Program-made: the position numbers and the translations under genes
Notes under the pieces: generated by a model
The model's database searches: none
Told to the model about the DNA's origin: nothing
What the model saw: the letters and a program-made list of their open reading frames with translations, nothing else
In this document: positions 8,040-16,794 of the stretch, piece by piece
How positions within the stretch are numbered: position 1 is the first letter of the stretch
Layout of the letters: each line of letters opens with the position of its first letter
Source of the DNA: an uncultured Actinomycetes bacterium
GTDB lineage: Bacteria; Actinomycetota; Actinomycetes; Nanopelagicales; Nanopelagicaceae
Assembly (NCBI GenBank): GCA_903850565.1
Contig: CAINLV010000067.1
Span: 1-42,352 of the forward strand
DNA length: 42,352 nucleotides
Direction of reading: 5' to 3'

Positions 8040-9316
8040 CCGAAGTGAAAAAAGTAGCTAAGAAGAAGGCGCCGGCAGCTAAATCATCCCTCTCGCCAAA
8101 GCGAATACGGATCGCCGCTCTCTTGGCAGTAATGGGCCCTGGCGTCATTGCCGGACTGTCAGATGATGATCCGGCTGGCATTACGACCTATTCGGTTTTG
8201 GGTGCGAAATATGGCTACCGAATGCTTTGGGTGCTCGTTATCTCCACCGTCGCTTTGGTGCTCTTTCAAGATTTAGGGGCAAGAATTGGCGTTGTCACTC
8301 GCCAAGGTTTGATTGGTCTGGTGCGACAAAAATATGGCGCCCGGTCCGGTGTATTGAGCGCAAGTGCACTTATTCTTGCCAATATTGGAACGATGACTGC
8401 TGAATTTGCAGGTATTGCCGCAGCAGGACAACTCTTTGGATATTCCAGATACATCACTGTGCCAATTGCTGCTCTAACCGTTTCAGTCCTCGTTCTTCGC
8501 GGTTCCTTCTCCCGAGTGGAGAAAGTATTTTTCTTGCTCTCTGCCGTTTTCTTTGCCTATGCGGTCGCTGGTTTTCTCTCTCGCCCTGATTGGGGACAAG
8601 CATTCAGAGGCATGGTTGTGCCGTCGATGCCATTCACTCATGATGCGGTATTCATCGCGACGGCAACTCTTGGAACAACTCTGGCGCCATGGGGTCTGGC
8701 TTTCATTCAGTCCTATGCGGTTGATAAGCGGCTTACTAAAGATGATTTGAAATTGCTTCGAGTTGATGTTTGGACTGGTTCACTCTTAACCGGAGTCATT
8801 GGCTTCTTTGTAATCGTCACGTGTGCAGCAACTCTAAATAAGCAACATATTTCTATTCAGGATGCATCAGATGCCGCGGCCGCGCTTAAACCACTAGCCG
8901 GCACCTTGGCCAAAGATCTCTTTGCATTTGGTCTTATTGGCGCTGCGCTTTTGGCCGCTTCAATTTTGCCATTATCTACCGCCTACTCAGTTAGTGACTT
9001 AACCGGCCGGCCTGCTGCTCTCGATGATGGTCCGCGCGAAGCTCCGCTCTTCTATGGCACTTTTGCCGCCATTACGGTAACTAGTGCAATTTTGATTTTG
9101 ATTCCCGGTGCACCATTAATCACAATTCTAGTTTTGACTCAGATTCTTAATGCAGTTCTGTTGTTACCACTTCTTCTTTATATGTTTGGAATCGCCAGGG
9201 ATCGTAGATTGATGGGTGATTACGCCGCGACAAAGACTATGAGCGCAATTTATGTTGTGATTATTTCCCTCGTTGCTGTGTGCGTAAGCTGCATGCTGTG
9301 GTTCACGATTAGATAA
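8036..9316 (+). CDS. Nramp-family divalent metal transporter, possibly Mg2+-type
   Basis: 426 residues with about 11 membrane spans after a Lys-rich cytoplasmic N-terminus. The canonical first-helix motif DPGN reads D45-P-A-G here, within SDDDPAGITTYS. The sixth-helix motif MPH reads A217-P-W219 within TTLAPWGLAF. Loss of the metal-coordinating Met is a feature described for Nramp-related Mg2+ transporters, so hard ions such as Mg2+ are more likely than Mn2+ or Fe2+. Direct coupling to the MgtE-sensor gene supports this. Substrate is inferred only. Confidence 0.85.
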   Translation: MTEVKKVAKKKAPAAKSSLSPKRIRIAALLAVMGPGVIAGLSDDDPAGITTYSVLGAKYGYRMLWVLVISTVALVLFQDLGARIGVVTRQGLIGLVRQKYGARSGVLSASALILANIGTMTAEFAGIAAAGQLFGYSRYITVPIAALTVSVLVLRGSFSRVEKVFFLLSAVFFAYAVAGFLSRPDWGQAFRGMVVPSMPFTHDAVFIATATLGTTLAPWGLAFIQSYAVDKRLTKDDLKLLRVDVWTGSLLTGVIGFFVIVTCAATLNKQHISIQDASDAAAALKPLAGTLAKDLFAFGLIGAALLAASILPLSTAYSVSDLTGRPAALDDGPREAPLFYGTFAAITVTSAILILIPGAPLITILVLTQILNAVLLLPLLLYMFGIARDRRLMGDYAATKTMSAIYVVIISLVAVCVSCMLWFTIR

Positions 9317-10207
9317 ATGGCCACCGACGATCACACTGCTTTACCAGAAGGAAGAGATATCGCCTTTCTTTCACTGGGAGTTATTGGGATAGGAACTTCC
9401 GGGCCAGTAATTGCTCTGAGCACAATGCCAGTTCCGACCTTGATTTTTTGGCGAAATTTAGGTGGAGCCCTCACCATGCTTCCCTTCGCGCTTAAACGTA
9501 AAGAGTGGCGCACTCAAGAGCAACGAAGAGCTATTTTGTGGTCCTGCTTTGCCGGCGCTTTGTTGGCCTTGCATTTCATCGGCTTCTTCATTGCAATGCG
9601 CTTTACCAGCGTTGCAGCAGGTACGGCGTTGACCGCTATGCAACCGGTTTTTGCTGCCGCATTCTTGCGCCTTCGAGGAGGTGTTATTCCACATCGTGCT
9701 TGGATTGGCATGGCGATCGCATTTGGCTCGGTTCTGCTAATCACCGGCGTAGATCTTCATCTCTCGTTCCGATCATTTCTAGGGGATTTAGCCGCGTTGG
9801 TGGGCTCCGCACTTGCAGCTGGTTATATGTTGGTTGGGGCGCATGCTCAGCGTGCCATCTCTACCAGCACCTATACAGCGGTTTGCTATTTCTTCTGTTC
9901 ACTGACGGCATTTCCTATGGTCTTCATGGCTCAGTATTCGTTCACTGGATTTCCAGCGCGTCAGTGGCTCCTACTACTCGCACTAATAGCGGGCGCCCAA
10001 ATATTGGGGCATACGATGTTTAATCTTTCATTGAAGCGAGTTTCTCCAGCGGTCGTTTCACTTATCGTTTTCTTCGAAGTTCCAGTGAGTGCGATATTGG
10101 CATATTGGTGGATTGGCCAACGACCATCAGCGGGGACTATCCCAGGCATTGTTGGACTTCTGATTGGTTGCGCGATCTTCGTACTTCGATCAAAAGTAGC
10201 CGAATAA
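9317..10207 (+). CDS. EamA/DMT-family membrane transporter
   Basis: 296 residues with about ten hydrophobic helices arranged as two EamA repeats: the first ends near VLLITGVDLHL and the second near GLLIGCAIFVL. Motifs such as FWRNLGGALTMLPF and a TAMQPVFAAAFL helix are typical of the drug/metabolite transporter superfamily, which usually exports metabolites or amino acids. The ATG directly abuts the Nramp stop, so it is in the same transcript. Substrate cannot be predicted. Confidence 0.87.
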   Translation: MATDDHTALPEGRDIAFLSLGVIGIGTSGPVIALSTMPVPTLIFWRNLGGALTMLPFALKRKEWRTQEQRRAILWSCFAGALLALHFIGFFIAMRFTSVAAGTALTAMQPVFAAAFLRLRGGVIPHRAWIGMAIAFGSVLLITGVDLHLSFRSFLGDLAALVGSALAAGYMLVGAHAQRAISTSTYTAVCYFFCSLTAFPMVFMAQYSFTGFPARQWLLLLALIAGAQILGHTMFNLSLKRVSPAVVSLIVFFEVPVSAILAYWWIGQRPSAGTIPGIVGLLIGCAIFVLRSKVAE

Positions 10208-10230
10208 TTAAGGCAAGGTAGATTGGTCCC

Positions 10231-11076
10231 GTGATTGATCTTCATACCCACACATTGAACAGCGATGGCACCGACACCCCTGCTCAATTGATCAATAAAG
10301 CATTGGCCCGAGGAATAGAAGTTTTAGCCATTACAGACCACGACACAATTTCAGGCTGGGATGAAGCGATTCGGCACCTTCGTCCACCAATGCAACTTGT
10401 TCTGGGTTCAGAGATTTCATGTCAAACCTTGGAGGGCATCAGCGTTCATATGTTGGGTTTGCTCTTTGATCCAAACTTTGCCCCACTTGCGGAGGTGATG
10501 CAGAAGACCAGAGAAAATCGATACGGCCGAATGGAGAAAATCCTTACTCGCCTTAATAAGGCTGGTTATTTGATAACCATGCACGATGTTTTGCAACAAC
10601 TTTCTGAAGGCGCCACGTTGGGACGACCACACTTAGCAGATGCATTAATTGCAAAAGGTTATGTAAAAGATCGAGAAGAGGCTTTTGCCCAACTCCTGCA
10701 TAACAATTCCAAGTTCTATGTCTCACACTATTCACCCACCCCTGAAGAAACAGTTCGCTTGATAAAAGGCGCCGGGGGAGTAGCCGTCATCGCTCACCCA
10801 TTTGCATCCCTGCGCGGTCGAACCCTCCCACCGGAAGTTTTTGCTTCCTTGGTTGAAGCGGGTTTGGATGGAATTGAAATTGATCATCGCGATCACTCTG
10901 TTGCCGAACGAGAGCAACTACGCGGCATCTTGACCGAGTACGATCTTGTTGCTACAGGGTCTAGCGACTACCACGGAACGGGAAAATTAAACTTACTGGG
11001 GGAGTTCACGACTCGACCGGACCAGTGGGAAAAGCTTGAAGCTAGAGCTCGAGAACAAAGGGTGGTAACGGCATGA
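10231..11076 (+). CDS. PHP-domain phosphoesterase
   Basis: 281 residues with a full PHP metal site: DLHTHTLNSDG at the N-terminus, ITDHDTISG near residue 35, GSEISC near 63, AHPFASLRG near 186, and GSSDYHG near 244. This form resembles YciV/RNase AM and 3',5'-nucleoside bisphosphate phosphatases, which hydrolyse small phosphorylated nucleotides or trim RNA 5' ends. GTG start with an AAGGTAG-like ribosome site. Its stop overlaps marC as ATGA. Exact substrate is unassigned. Confidence 0.87.
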   Translation: MIDLHTHTLNSDGTDTPAQLINKALARGIEVLAITDHDTISGWDEAIRHLRPPMQLVLGSEISCQTLEGISVHMLGLLFDPNFAPLAEVMQKTRENRYGRMEKILTRLNKAGYLITMHDVLQQLSEGATLGRPHLADALIAKGYVKDREEAFAQLLHNNSKFYVSHYSPTPEETVRLIKGAGGVAVIAHPFASLRGRTLPPEVFASLVEAGLDGIEIDHRDHSVAEREQLRGILTEYDLVATGSSDYHGTGKLNLLGEFTTRPDQWEKLEARAREQRVVTA

Positions 11077-11693
11077 ACAACCTTGCAACAATTTCAGCAG
11101 TCACTTTTGGTATGCAGGCGTTCGTAACGTTTTTCGTGATTCTAGATCCGCCTGGTGCCACACCGATATTTCTCTCCCTAGTCTCCAGTCGAACTCCCCG
11201 TGAGCGAGTTCGTATGGCTTGGCAAGGAGCTGGAGTTTCCTTGGTGGTAATCGTGGCATTCGCTTTATTTGGAAAATTGATTTTGGATTATCTCCATATT
11301 TCGGTGAATGCGCTCCAGGGAGCAGGTGGGCTACTTATGCTCCTGATCTCTTTGGAACTGCTCACGGGAAAAGAGAGCAAAGAAACAACTCATGAAAATG
11401 TAAATGTGGCGCTGGTTCCATTGGGCACCCCGTTGCTAGCTGGTCCAGGAGCAATTGTCACGACCATTCTCTATGTTCAATACGCTCACTCAGGTACGGC
11501 CAAACTTGCATTGGCTTTGGCGATTATCGGCGTGCACTTAGTCATTGGCTTCACCTTGATGTTTTCTACAAAAATTCTTGGTCTCATTAGAGACTCTGGA
11601 GTGACGCTATTGGCCAGAATCGCTGGTTTGTTACTCGCGGCCATCGCCGTTGAAATGGTTGTTCAATCCATCAAAGGCTTCTTTAATTTATGA
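11073..11693 (+). CDS. MarC-family membrane protein
   Basis: 206 residues with six hydrophobic helices. MarC features include FFVILDPPGATPIFLSL near the N-terminus, a LQGAGGLLMLLISLELL helix, and a central VPLGTPLLAGPGAI motif. MarC proteins are integral membrane proteins of unknown transport function; the old link to antibiotic resistance was not upheld. The gene overlaps both neighbours as ATGA, and PHP-marC pairing recurs in Actinobacteria (from memory). Confidence 0.9.
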   Translation: MNNLATISAVTFGMQAFVTFFVILDPPGATPIFLSLVSSRTPRERVRMAWQGAGVSLVVIVAFALFGKLILDYLHISVNALQGAGGLLMLLISLELLTGKESKETTHENVNVALVPLGTPLLAGPGAIVTTILYVQYAHSGTAKLALALAIIGVHLVIGFTLMFSTKILGLIRDSGVTLLARIAGLLLAAIAVEMVVQSIKGFFNL

Positions 11694-12478
11694 GTCAAGA
11701 ACCTTCCTTTTTCTTGCCGGGTTCAGTTACAAGAAAGATTCACTCCGATCCAGCTATGGCAGTTGCAGGAATCCGAGCGCTCTTGCAACAGGCACTGCAT
11801 CCTGCCGCCATGGCGGGTGTCGCCAAGTATTCTGATTTTAGAAATGACACATGGGGTCGTCTGAAACGAACCAGTGATTACGTCAATGTTCTAACCTTTG
11901 GGCCGATCCAGCAGGCGCAAGCACTTTCATCACGGATTCGATCGGTTCATAGCAAATTAGGAGTCGATGATCCTGAACTCCTGCTGTGGGTACACATGGC
12001 AATGGTGGATTCTTTCTTGGATTGCGCCATCCGTTCTGGATTGGTTTTGACCAATAATGAACAAGATCAATATCTCCTTGAAATGGTTCGTTTCGCCGAA
12101 CTTGTTGGTCTGGATCATGAATCTGTTCCTGCGAATGTAAAAGAGATGAAAGATTATTTTCTTTTGATGATGCCATCCCTTGCTGCAAGCGATGATGCAA
12201 AACGTTCGGCGCTTTTCCTGACCTTTCCGCCAATGTCACCCAAACTTCGCTTTGCAACTCCGGCAGCGCCAGCTTGGACCTATCTAGCATCTCTGGCGTC
12301 TGCCTCATTGCCGGTTTGGGCGAGGAAGATGTACGGAGTGCCATCACTTCCGGGCCACGAAATCATTACCGATTTATCGCTCAAAACCGTTAGGAAATCG
12401 CTGACCTTGATCCCCAAGAACTTGCTTCCCAGTTCGTTGCAGCCTACCTACTTCGAAGATTTGGTAGGGCAACCATGA
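11690..12478 (+). CDS. MpaB-like oxygenase family protein (DUF2236)
   Basis: 262 residues carrying the DUF2236/MpaB pattern: LLQQALHPAAMAGV with the conserved His-Pro, then RLKRTSDYVNVLTFG, RIRSVHSKLG, and LLLWVHMAMVDSFLD. Characterised relatives (latex-clearing protein Lcp, fungal MpaB) are haem oxygenases in which these His positions are conserved. A soluble protein is predicted, reaction unknown. ATGA overlaps on both sides place it between marC and the ParA-like gene. Confidence 0.86.
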   Translation: MSQEPSFFLPGSVTRKIHSDPAMAVAGIRALLQQALHPAAMAGVAKYSDFRNDTWGRLKRTSDYVNVLTFGPIQQAQALSSRIRSVHSKLGVDDPELLLWVHMAMVDSFLDCAIRSGLVLTNNEQDQYLLEMVRFAELVGLDHESVPANVKEMKDYFLLMMPSLAASDDAKRSALFLTFPPMSPKLRFATPAAPAWTYLASLASASLPVWARKMYGVPSLPGHEIITDLSLKTVRKSLTLIPKNLLPSSLQPTYFEDLVGQP

Positions 12479-13218
12479 CAATCTTTCTTGCGATTGCTAA
12501 TTCAGCCGGTGGAAGTGGAAAGACAACCACCGCCCATGCTTTGGCAGTTGCTTGCGCTGAATATGGGCGCCGGACTTTGCTAGTCGATTTTGATCCAGCA
12601 GCGCAATTAACCTACTTGCTGAAAGTAGAAAATCCGAGAAGTTCTGTAGTCGACGTGCTTCGGGAGCAGTCCTATCTTGAAAACTCCATCCATAGCACTA
12701 GCGAACGTTTTAGTTTCTTGCCTTCAGATTCTCGTTTGTCTCACCTAAATTTTAATAAGAAGACTGTTGCCGAAGTTTCCAGCAATTTTCGAAAAGCTTG
12801 CCAAGAATCAGACCCAACCTTTGATCTGGTGATTCTTGACTGCGCATCTTCCGTATCAGCTCTCTCCCTATTGGCCTTCGCAACTGCCGATTATGTTCTG
12901 ACTCCATTCGTGCCAACGTTGCACGGCGCACGAGGAGTTCTTCAATCGTTGGAAATTTCTCGATCACAAGCAACCAGCACTAATGCCGGCCCCGAATGGT
13001 TGGGCGCGCTACCAATTCTTATGGGTAGCGATTCATCCGAGATTGATCAACTGCTTGCGAATGAAGTAAAAATAATGAGTCCAAGCATTCCAAAATCTCG
13101 ATCAGTTCCGGATTCAAGTTATTCAGGAAAATCAGTTCTTAATTCTGCGCCGCAGGGCAGCGTAGCCTTGGCATATCGCGAACTTGCATATTTCCTCTTG
13201 GAAGGAATGCAGGACTGA
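12475..13218 (+). CDS. ParA/MinD-family ATPase, orphan
   Basis: 247 residues. The P-loop is SAGGSGKTTT at residues 10-19, followed by the Walker A' LLVDFDPAAQLTYLL and the Walker B VILDCASS. The family binds ATP as a dimer and positions cargo such as plasmids or protein complexes. The signature Lys of the deviant Walker A (KGG) is Ala at position 11, while the catalytic K16 is kept. No parB or parS-like array lies nearby, so this is probably not the chromosome partition ParA. It ends the co-directional run that began with tatB. Confidence 0.85.
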   Translation: MTIFLAIANSAGGSGKTTTAHALAVACAEYGRRTLLVDFDPAAQLTYLLKVENPRSSVVDVLREQSYLENSIHSTSERFSFLPSDSRLSHLNFNKKTVAEVSSNFRKACQESDPTFDLVILDCASSVSALSLLAFATADYVLTPFVPTLHGARGVLQSLEISRSQATSTNAGPEWLGALPILMGSDSSEIDQLLANEVKIMSPSIPKSRSVPDSSYSGKSVLNSAPQGSVALAYRELAYFLLEGMQD

Positions 13219-13233
13219 AAAGAACTAAAAGAA

Positions 13234-13488
13234 CTAAATAGTGGCAAATCCAACTTTGCGTTCGGCTGAGGATCCAACTTCTACAAACGAAATTTTTGCC
13301 TGAGGAACAACGATCTGCCTTCCCTTAACATCAGAAAGTATCAGCGGAGTTCCTTCGGTTAAAGACTTTGAGACATCGGCCAAAATTTGTTCTTGGGATT
13401 GGTCGGATTCGATGTGTAGTTCCTGAGTTGAATCAGAAATGCCAATTCGAATTTCGGTGTGATTAGAAGCTGTTTTCTTTGTGGACAT
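13234..13488 (-). CDS. DUF3107 family protein
   Basis: 84 residues matching actinobacterial DUF3107 (Rv3208A, TB9.4): IRIGISDSTQELHIES near the N-terminus and the conserved tail ISFVEVGSSAERKVGF. Its function is unknown; it is small, soluble and about one domain long. It lies beside a TetR gene and close to moeZ, the same grouping remembered from M. tuberculosis (Rv3206c-Rv3208A). It is convergent with the ParA-like gene, 15 bases away. Confidence 0.88.
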   Translation of the reverse strand: MSTKKTASNHTEIRIGISDSTQELHIESDQSQEQILADVSKSLTEGTPLILSDVKGRQIVVPQAKISFVEVGSSAERKVGFATI

Positions 13489-13527
13489 AGCCGACAGTTT
13501 AATCGAACTCGTTAACCTACGCGCGAC

Positions 13528-14142
13528 TTAACTTTGAGACTTGGGAAAGCCTGAAATACCTCGCCAAATGAGGTTCGAGACCAATTCGCCGGCTATTTCT
13601 CTATTAATTTTGCCGTCTCGTTCCAGCCAATGGCGTGCTGCCGTTTGTGTTGTGCCAATCAAACCTACCGCCAACATCATCGAAGCTTCTTTGGACAATC
13701 CTGTATCCAATGAAATTACGGCGCTCAAAGCCGCAGCGCAATCGTATGTCATTCGATTAAGGCGTTCACGAACTTGGGGTTCTACGCTCATATCGCTTTC
13801 GAAAAGGAGTCGAAATGCTTCTCCTTCATCATTTATAAAGGAGAAATATGCATCGACGGTGGCCTGAACTCGATCAGCATTATCACTAGTGGAAGCAATT
13901 GCCTTTTGAATATCAAAAACCAGCGAGTCAATGTGCAAATCTAAAACGGCCAGATAGAGATCGAGTTTGGAGGGAAAATGCTGGTACAAAACTGGCTTGC
14001 TGACCTTGGCTCGATCTGCGATTTCATCCATGGCCGCCTGGTGGTAGCCGGCCGAAGTAAATACTTCTAACGCTGCAGCCAGCAATTGTGCTCGGCGCTC
14101 ATCGCGAGGCAATCGGCCTCGGCTGGTGGAATCTATGCTCAT
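13528..14142 (-). CDS. TetR-family transcriptional regulator
   Basis: 204 residues. The N-terminal helix-turn-helix at about 15-60 is clear: LLAAALEVFTSAGYHQAAM, then IADRAKVSKPVLYQHFPSK. The remaining all-helical part is the ligand-binding and dimerisation domain. Such regulators usually repress nearby or divergent genes. The divergent region to moeZ is 223 bases and contains an 8-base palindrome TCGTACGA at 14151-14158, which could be part of an operator, though it is short. Ligand unknown. Confidence 0.93.
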   Translation of the reverse strand: MSIDSTSRGRLPRDERRAQLLAAALEVFTSAGYHQAAMDEIADRAKVSKPVLYQHFPSKLDLYLAVLDLHIDSLVFDIQKAIASTSDNADRVQATVDAYFSFINDEGEAFRLLFESDMSVEPQVRERLNRMTYDCAAALSAVISLDTGLSKEASMMLAVGLIGTTQTAARHWLERDGKINREIAGELVSNLIWRGISGFPKSQS

Positions 14143-14365
14143 TGGCGAAATCGTACGACCAAAAGTAGTTTTTCATGCCGATTTTCTTGCAAACGATCCG
14201 CAATTAGGCCGATTCTTGCTCAAGTTAAGCGCGTGAAGTTATTTGGCTTTGCGCGAAGTGAGCAATATCAAGGAAAATTACCTGGTTGGTCAGATCGAAT
14301 AGCGCGCAGCGCTTGAACGAATTTCACAGTAAGTTCCGTTGGAAAGTTATCAGAGAAGAGTTGTA
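14143..14365. promoter_or_regulatory. Divergent intergenic region between tetR and moeZ
   Basis: These 223 bases hold the promoters of both divergent genes. Apart from TCGTACGA at 14151-14158 and a GAAGAG ribosome site at 14354-14359, I see no strong hairpin, tRNA or riboswitch fold. An open frame across it is a shadow with no protein-like features. Confidence 0.4.
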
Positions 14366-15553
14366 ATGACGCAGACATTAATGCCATTGGTGGAACCAGG
14401 CCCTGCACTTACGGTGGATGAAGTTCGCCGATATAGCCGCCACCTGATAATTCCTGATGTTGGCATGGCTGGGCAGCGACGACTGATGAATGCCAAGGTG
14501 CTCTGTGTTGGTGCCGGCGGTTTAGGTTCACCAGTCTTGATGTACTTAGCGGCTGCCGGTGTTGGCACGTTGGGGATAGCTGAGTTCGATGTTGTTGATG
14601 AATCAAATTTACAAAGACAAATTATCCACGGCCAGTCCGACATCGGTAAGAGCAAGGCAATTAGTGCAAAAGAATCGATCCAAGAAATTAACCCTTATGT
14701 GAATGTGATCATTCATAATCTTCGATTAGATGTCGATAACGTCATGGAAATATTCTCGCAGTATGACTTGATCGTAGATGGTACTGATAACTTCGCGACT
14801 CGCTATCTGGTCAATGATGCTTGTGTCCTGTTGAAGAAACCTTATGTGTGGGGTTCGATCTATCGTTTTGATGGTCAAGCAAGTGTTTTCTGGGCCGAAC
14901 ATGGTCCTTGCTACCGATGTCTCTATCCAGAGCCACCGCCACCTGGAATGGTTCCAAGTTGCGCTGAAGGTGGAGTTCTCGGGGTTTTGTGTGGCTCTAT
15001 TGGTGCGGTTCAGACAACAGAAGCGATTAAGTTAATTACCGGTATTGGTGAATCTCTAATTGGCACCTTGATGATTTACGACGCCTTAGAAATGTCATTT
15101 CGCAGAATTAAAGTGCGAAAAGACCCTAACTGTCCCATCTGTTCCACCGACCCGAAGCAAACTCAATTGTTGGCGGATTACGAAGCATTTTGTGGGGTCA
15201 TTAGCGATGATGCAACAGCCGCCTCTATGAATTCAACAATTTCGGTTTCAGAATTAAAATCCAAGATGGATGCCAATGAAAAATTCTTTTTGATAGATGT
15301 TCGCGAACCCAGCGAATGGGACATTGTAAGAATCCCTGGCGCGGTATTAATCCCTAAACAAGGATTTTTGGATGGCTCAGCCTTGGCGCAGCTTCCACAA
15401 GATGTTCCAATTATTCTTCACTGTAAAGCTGGTGTACGTTCGGCAGAATGTTTGGCAATCCTGAAGCATGCAGGTTTTGCCGATGCTACGCATGTAGCCG
15501 GCGGCGTCGTGGCTTGGGTGAAACAGATCGATAATTCACTTCCTATTTACTAG
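14366..15553 (+). CDS. moeZ: MoeZ-type adenylyltransferase/sulfurtransferase
   Basis: 395 residues. The E1-like ThiF/MoeB domain (about 1-265) has the nucleotide-binding VGAGGLGSPVLMYLAAAGVG and the ESNLQRQ Arg finger, plus two zinc-binding Cys pairs (CYRCLYP, CPICS). The rhodanese domain (about 285-390) has the active-site loop HCKAGVRS with C353. MoeZ adenylates the C-terminus of ubiquitin-like sulfur carriers (MoaD, CysO, ThiS) and then transfers sulfur, feeding molybdopterin, thiamine or cysteine synthesis. I chose the ATG at 14366, preceded by GAAGAG; a TTG at 14339 would add nine unconvincing residues. Confidence 0.93.
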   Translation: MTQTLMPLVEPGPALTVDEVRRYSRHLIIPDVGMAGQRRLMNAKVLCVGAGGLGSPVLMYLAAAGVGTLGIAEFDVVDESNLQRQIIHGQSDIGKSKAISAKESIQEINPYVNVIIHNLRLDVDNVMEIFSQYDLIVDGTDNFATRYLVNDACVLLKKPYVWGSIYRFDGQASVFWAEHGPCYRCLYPEPPPPGMVPSCAEGGVLGVLCGSIGAVQTTEAIKLITGIGESLIGTLMIYDALEMSFRRIKVRKDPNCPICSTDPKQTQLLADYEAFCGVISDDATAASMNSTISVSELKSKMDANEKFFLIDVREPSEWDIVRIPGAVLIPKQGFLDGSALAQLPQDVPIILHCKAGVRSAECLAILKHAGFADATHVAGGVVAWVKQIDNSLPIY

Positions 15554-15580
15554 AATTTTTCACCTAACTCGAACCGGAAA

Positions 15581-15587
15581 TTGAGGA
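15581..15587 (+). promoter_or_regulatory. Ribosome binding site fixing the mshB start
   Basis: TTGAGGA lies 5 bases before the ATG at 15593. The in-frame TTG at 15581 is therefore part of the ribosome site, not the start. Confidence 0.6.
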
Positions 15588-15592
15588 CTTAC

Positions 15593-16480
15593 ATGACATC
15601 ACGAAGTCTGCTTTTAGTTCACGCACACCCTGATGACGAAACCATCAACAATGGGGCAACCATGGCTAAATATGCGGCCGAAGGAATCAAAGTCACTTTA
15701 GTTACCTGTACCAGAGGCGAAGAAGGGGAAGTTCTAGTCCCTGGGTTATCGCACTTAGCAAGCTCAGTAGAAGATGGATTGGGTTTGCATCGTGAAGGTG
15801 AACTTCGCGAAGCGATGCAAATCTTAGGGATAGCCGATCATCGATTCTTAGGCGACCCAGAACGACAATGGCGGGACAGCGGAATGATGGGGAGCGAACC
15901 GAATAATCGCAAAGATGTTTTTTGGCAGGCGGATTTAGATGAGGCAGCCGGTTATTTGGTGGCCATCATTCGGGAAATTCACCCTCAGGTCTTGGTCACT
16001 TATGATGAATTTGGTGGTTATGGTCATCCCGACCACATACAAGCGCATCGGGTTGCTATGCGTGCCGCCGAACTTGCAGCCGATCCTAACTACGGGGTTG
16101 GTCCGGCATGGGACATACCGAAGATTTATTGGAACACCATGCCCCGATCGGTGATTCAGGCGGGCATCGACAAGATGAAGGAAATTGGATCTGATTTCTT
16201 CGGAGTAACTAGCGCCGACGATCTCCCATTTGCAAAACCTGATGAACTGGTTACCACGGTCATAAATGGATCTGACTATGTAGATCAAAAAATGGATGCA
16301 ATGAAAGCGCACGAGACTCAAATTTCTCTAGATGGCCCCTTTTTCGCATTGAGTAATAACGTTGGCTTAGATGTTTGGGGCCAAGAGTTCTATACCTTAG
16401 TTAAAGGCGCAATCGCTGGAACCCTTGATGCTGCTGGTCGAGAGACCGACTTATTCTCTGGAACTATGTCACAGGAATAA
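15593..16480 (+). CDS. mshB: Mycothiol pathway deacetylase MshB (PIG-L/LmbE family)
   Basis: 295 residues of the LmbE/PIG-L fold. The zinc site is visible: A11-H-P-D-D-E16 (H12 and D15) and H148 in GHPDH. MshB removes the acetyl group from GlcNAc-inositol, the second-stage step of mycothiol synthesis; relatives also act as mycothiol conjugate amidases. The length and the LVTCTRGEEGEV and RFLGDPERQWRDSGMMG segments fit MshB. It is followed by a small membrane gene through a TAATG overlap, as with Rv1170-Rv1171. Confidence 0.9.
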   Translation: MTSRSLLLVHAHPDDETINNGATMAKYAAEGIKVTLVTCTRGEEGEVLVPGLSHLASSVEDGLGLHREGELREAMQILGIADHRFLGDPERQWRDSGMMGSEPNNRKDVFWQADLDEAAGYLVAIIREIHPQVLVTYDEFGGYGHPDHIQAHRVAMRAAELAADPNYGVGPAWDIPKIYWNTMPRSVIQAGIDKMKEIGSDFFGVTSADDLPFAKPDELVTTVINGSDYVDQKMDAMKAHETQISLDGPFFALSNNVGLDVWGQEFYTLVKGAIAGTLDAAGRETDLFSGTMSQE

Positions 16481-16794
16481 TGGTGAAATTTCTTTTATCC
16501 ACCGGTGCTGGAATTTGTATTGGATTTATCGGAGTTGTGTTACACAACTTCGCACCGCCATTTGGACTTATTTTGGCCTTGTTGGAAAGCGCAGTTGGAA
16601 TTTGGATTTTAGGTAGATATTGGCAATCAAAATTGGTGCGAATTCCTGCTCTTATTGGTTGGCTCGCAATAATTTTGCGAGCCGGTACTCACGGGGTTAG
16701 TTACGAACTACTTGTTATGGGCAATAACAATGGAAATATTTTTCTCATCGGCGGTTTCGTTTTATCGATGCTGATGGTATTCGCCAAGATTTAA
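16480..16794 (+). CDS. Small membrane protein downstream of mshB
   Basis: 104 residues with about three hydrophobic helices (FLLSTGAGICIGFIGVVL, FGLILALLESAVGIWIL, IFLIGGFVLSMLMVF). No catalytic motif is visible. Position directly after mshB, start overlapping its stop, parallels small membrane proteins (possibly DUF6113) found next to mshB in other Actinobacteria, from memory. Function unknown. It overlaps the convergent CysRS-like gene by 4 bases. Confidence 0.75.
   Translation: MVKFLLSTGAGICIGFIGVVLHNFAPPFGLILALLESAVGIWILGRYWQSKLVRIPALIGWLAIILRAGTHGVSYELLVMGNNNGNIFLIGGFVLSMLMVFAKI

Noticed and set aside
14151-14158. TCGTACGA palindrome as TetR operator
   Set aside because: Eight bases is too short to be convincing and the symmetry does not extend outward; kept only as a remark.
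14086-14316. A 76-codon open frame between tetR and moeZ
   Set aside because: It overlaps tetR on the opposite strand, has no ribosome site and no family-like composition. It is a shadow frame.
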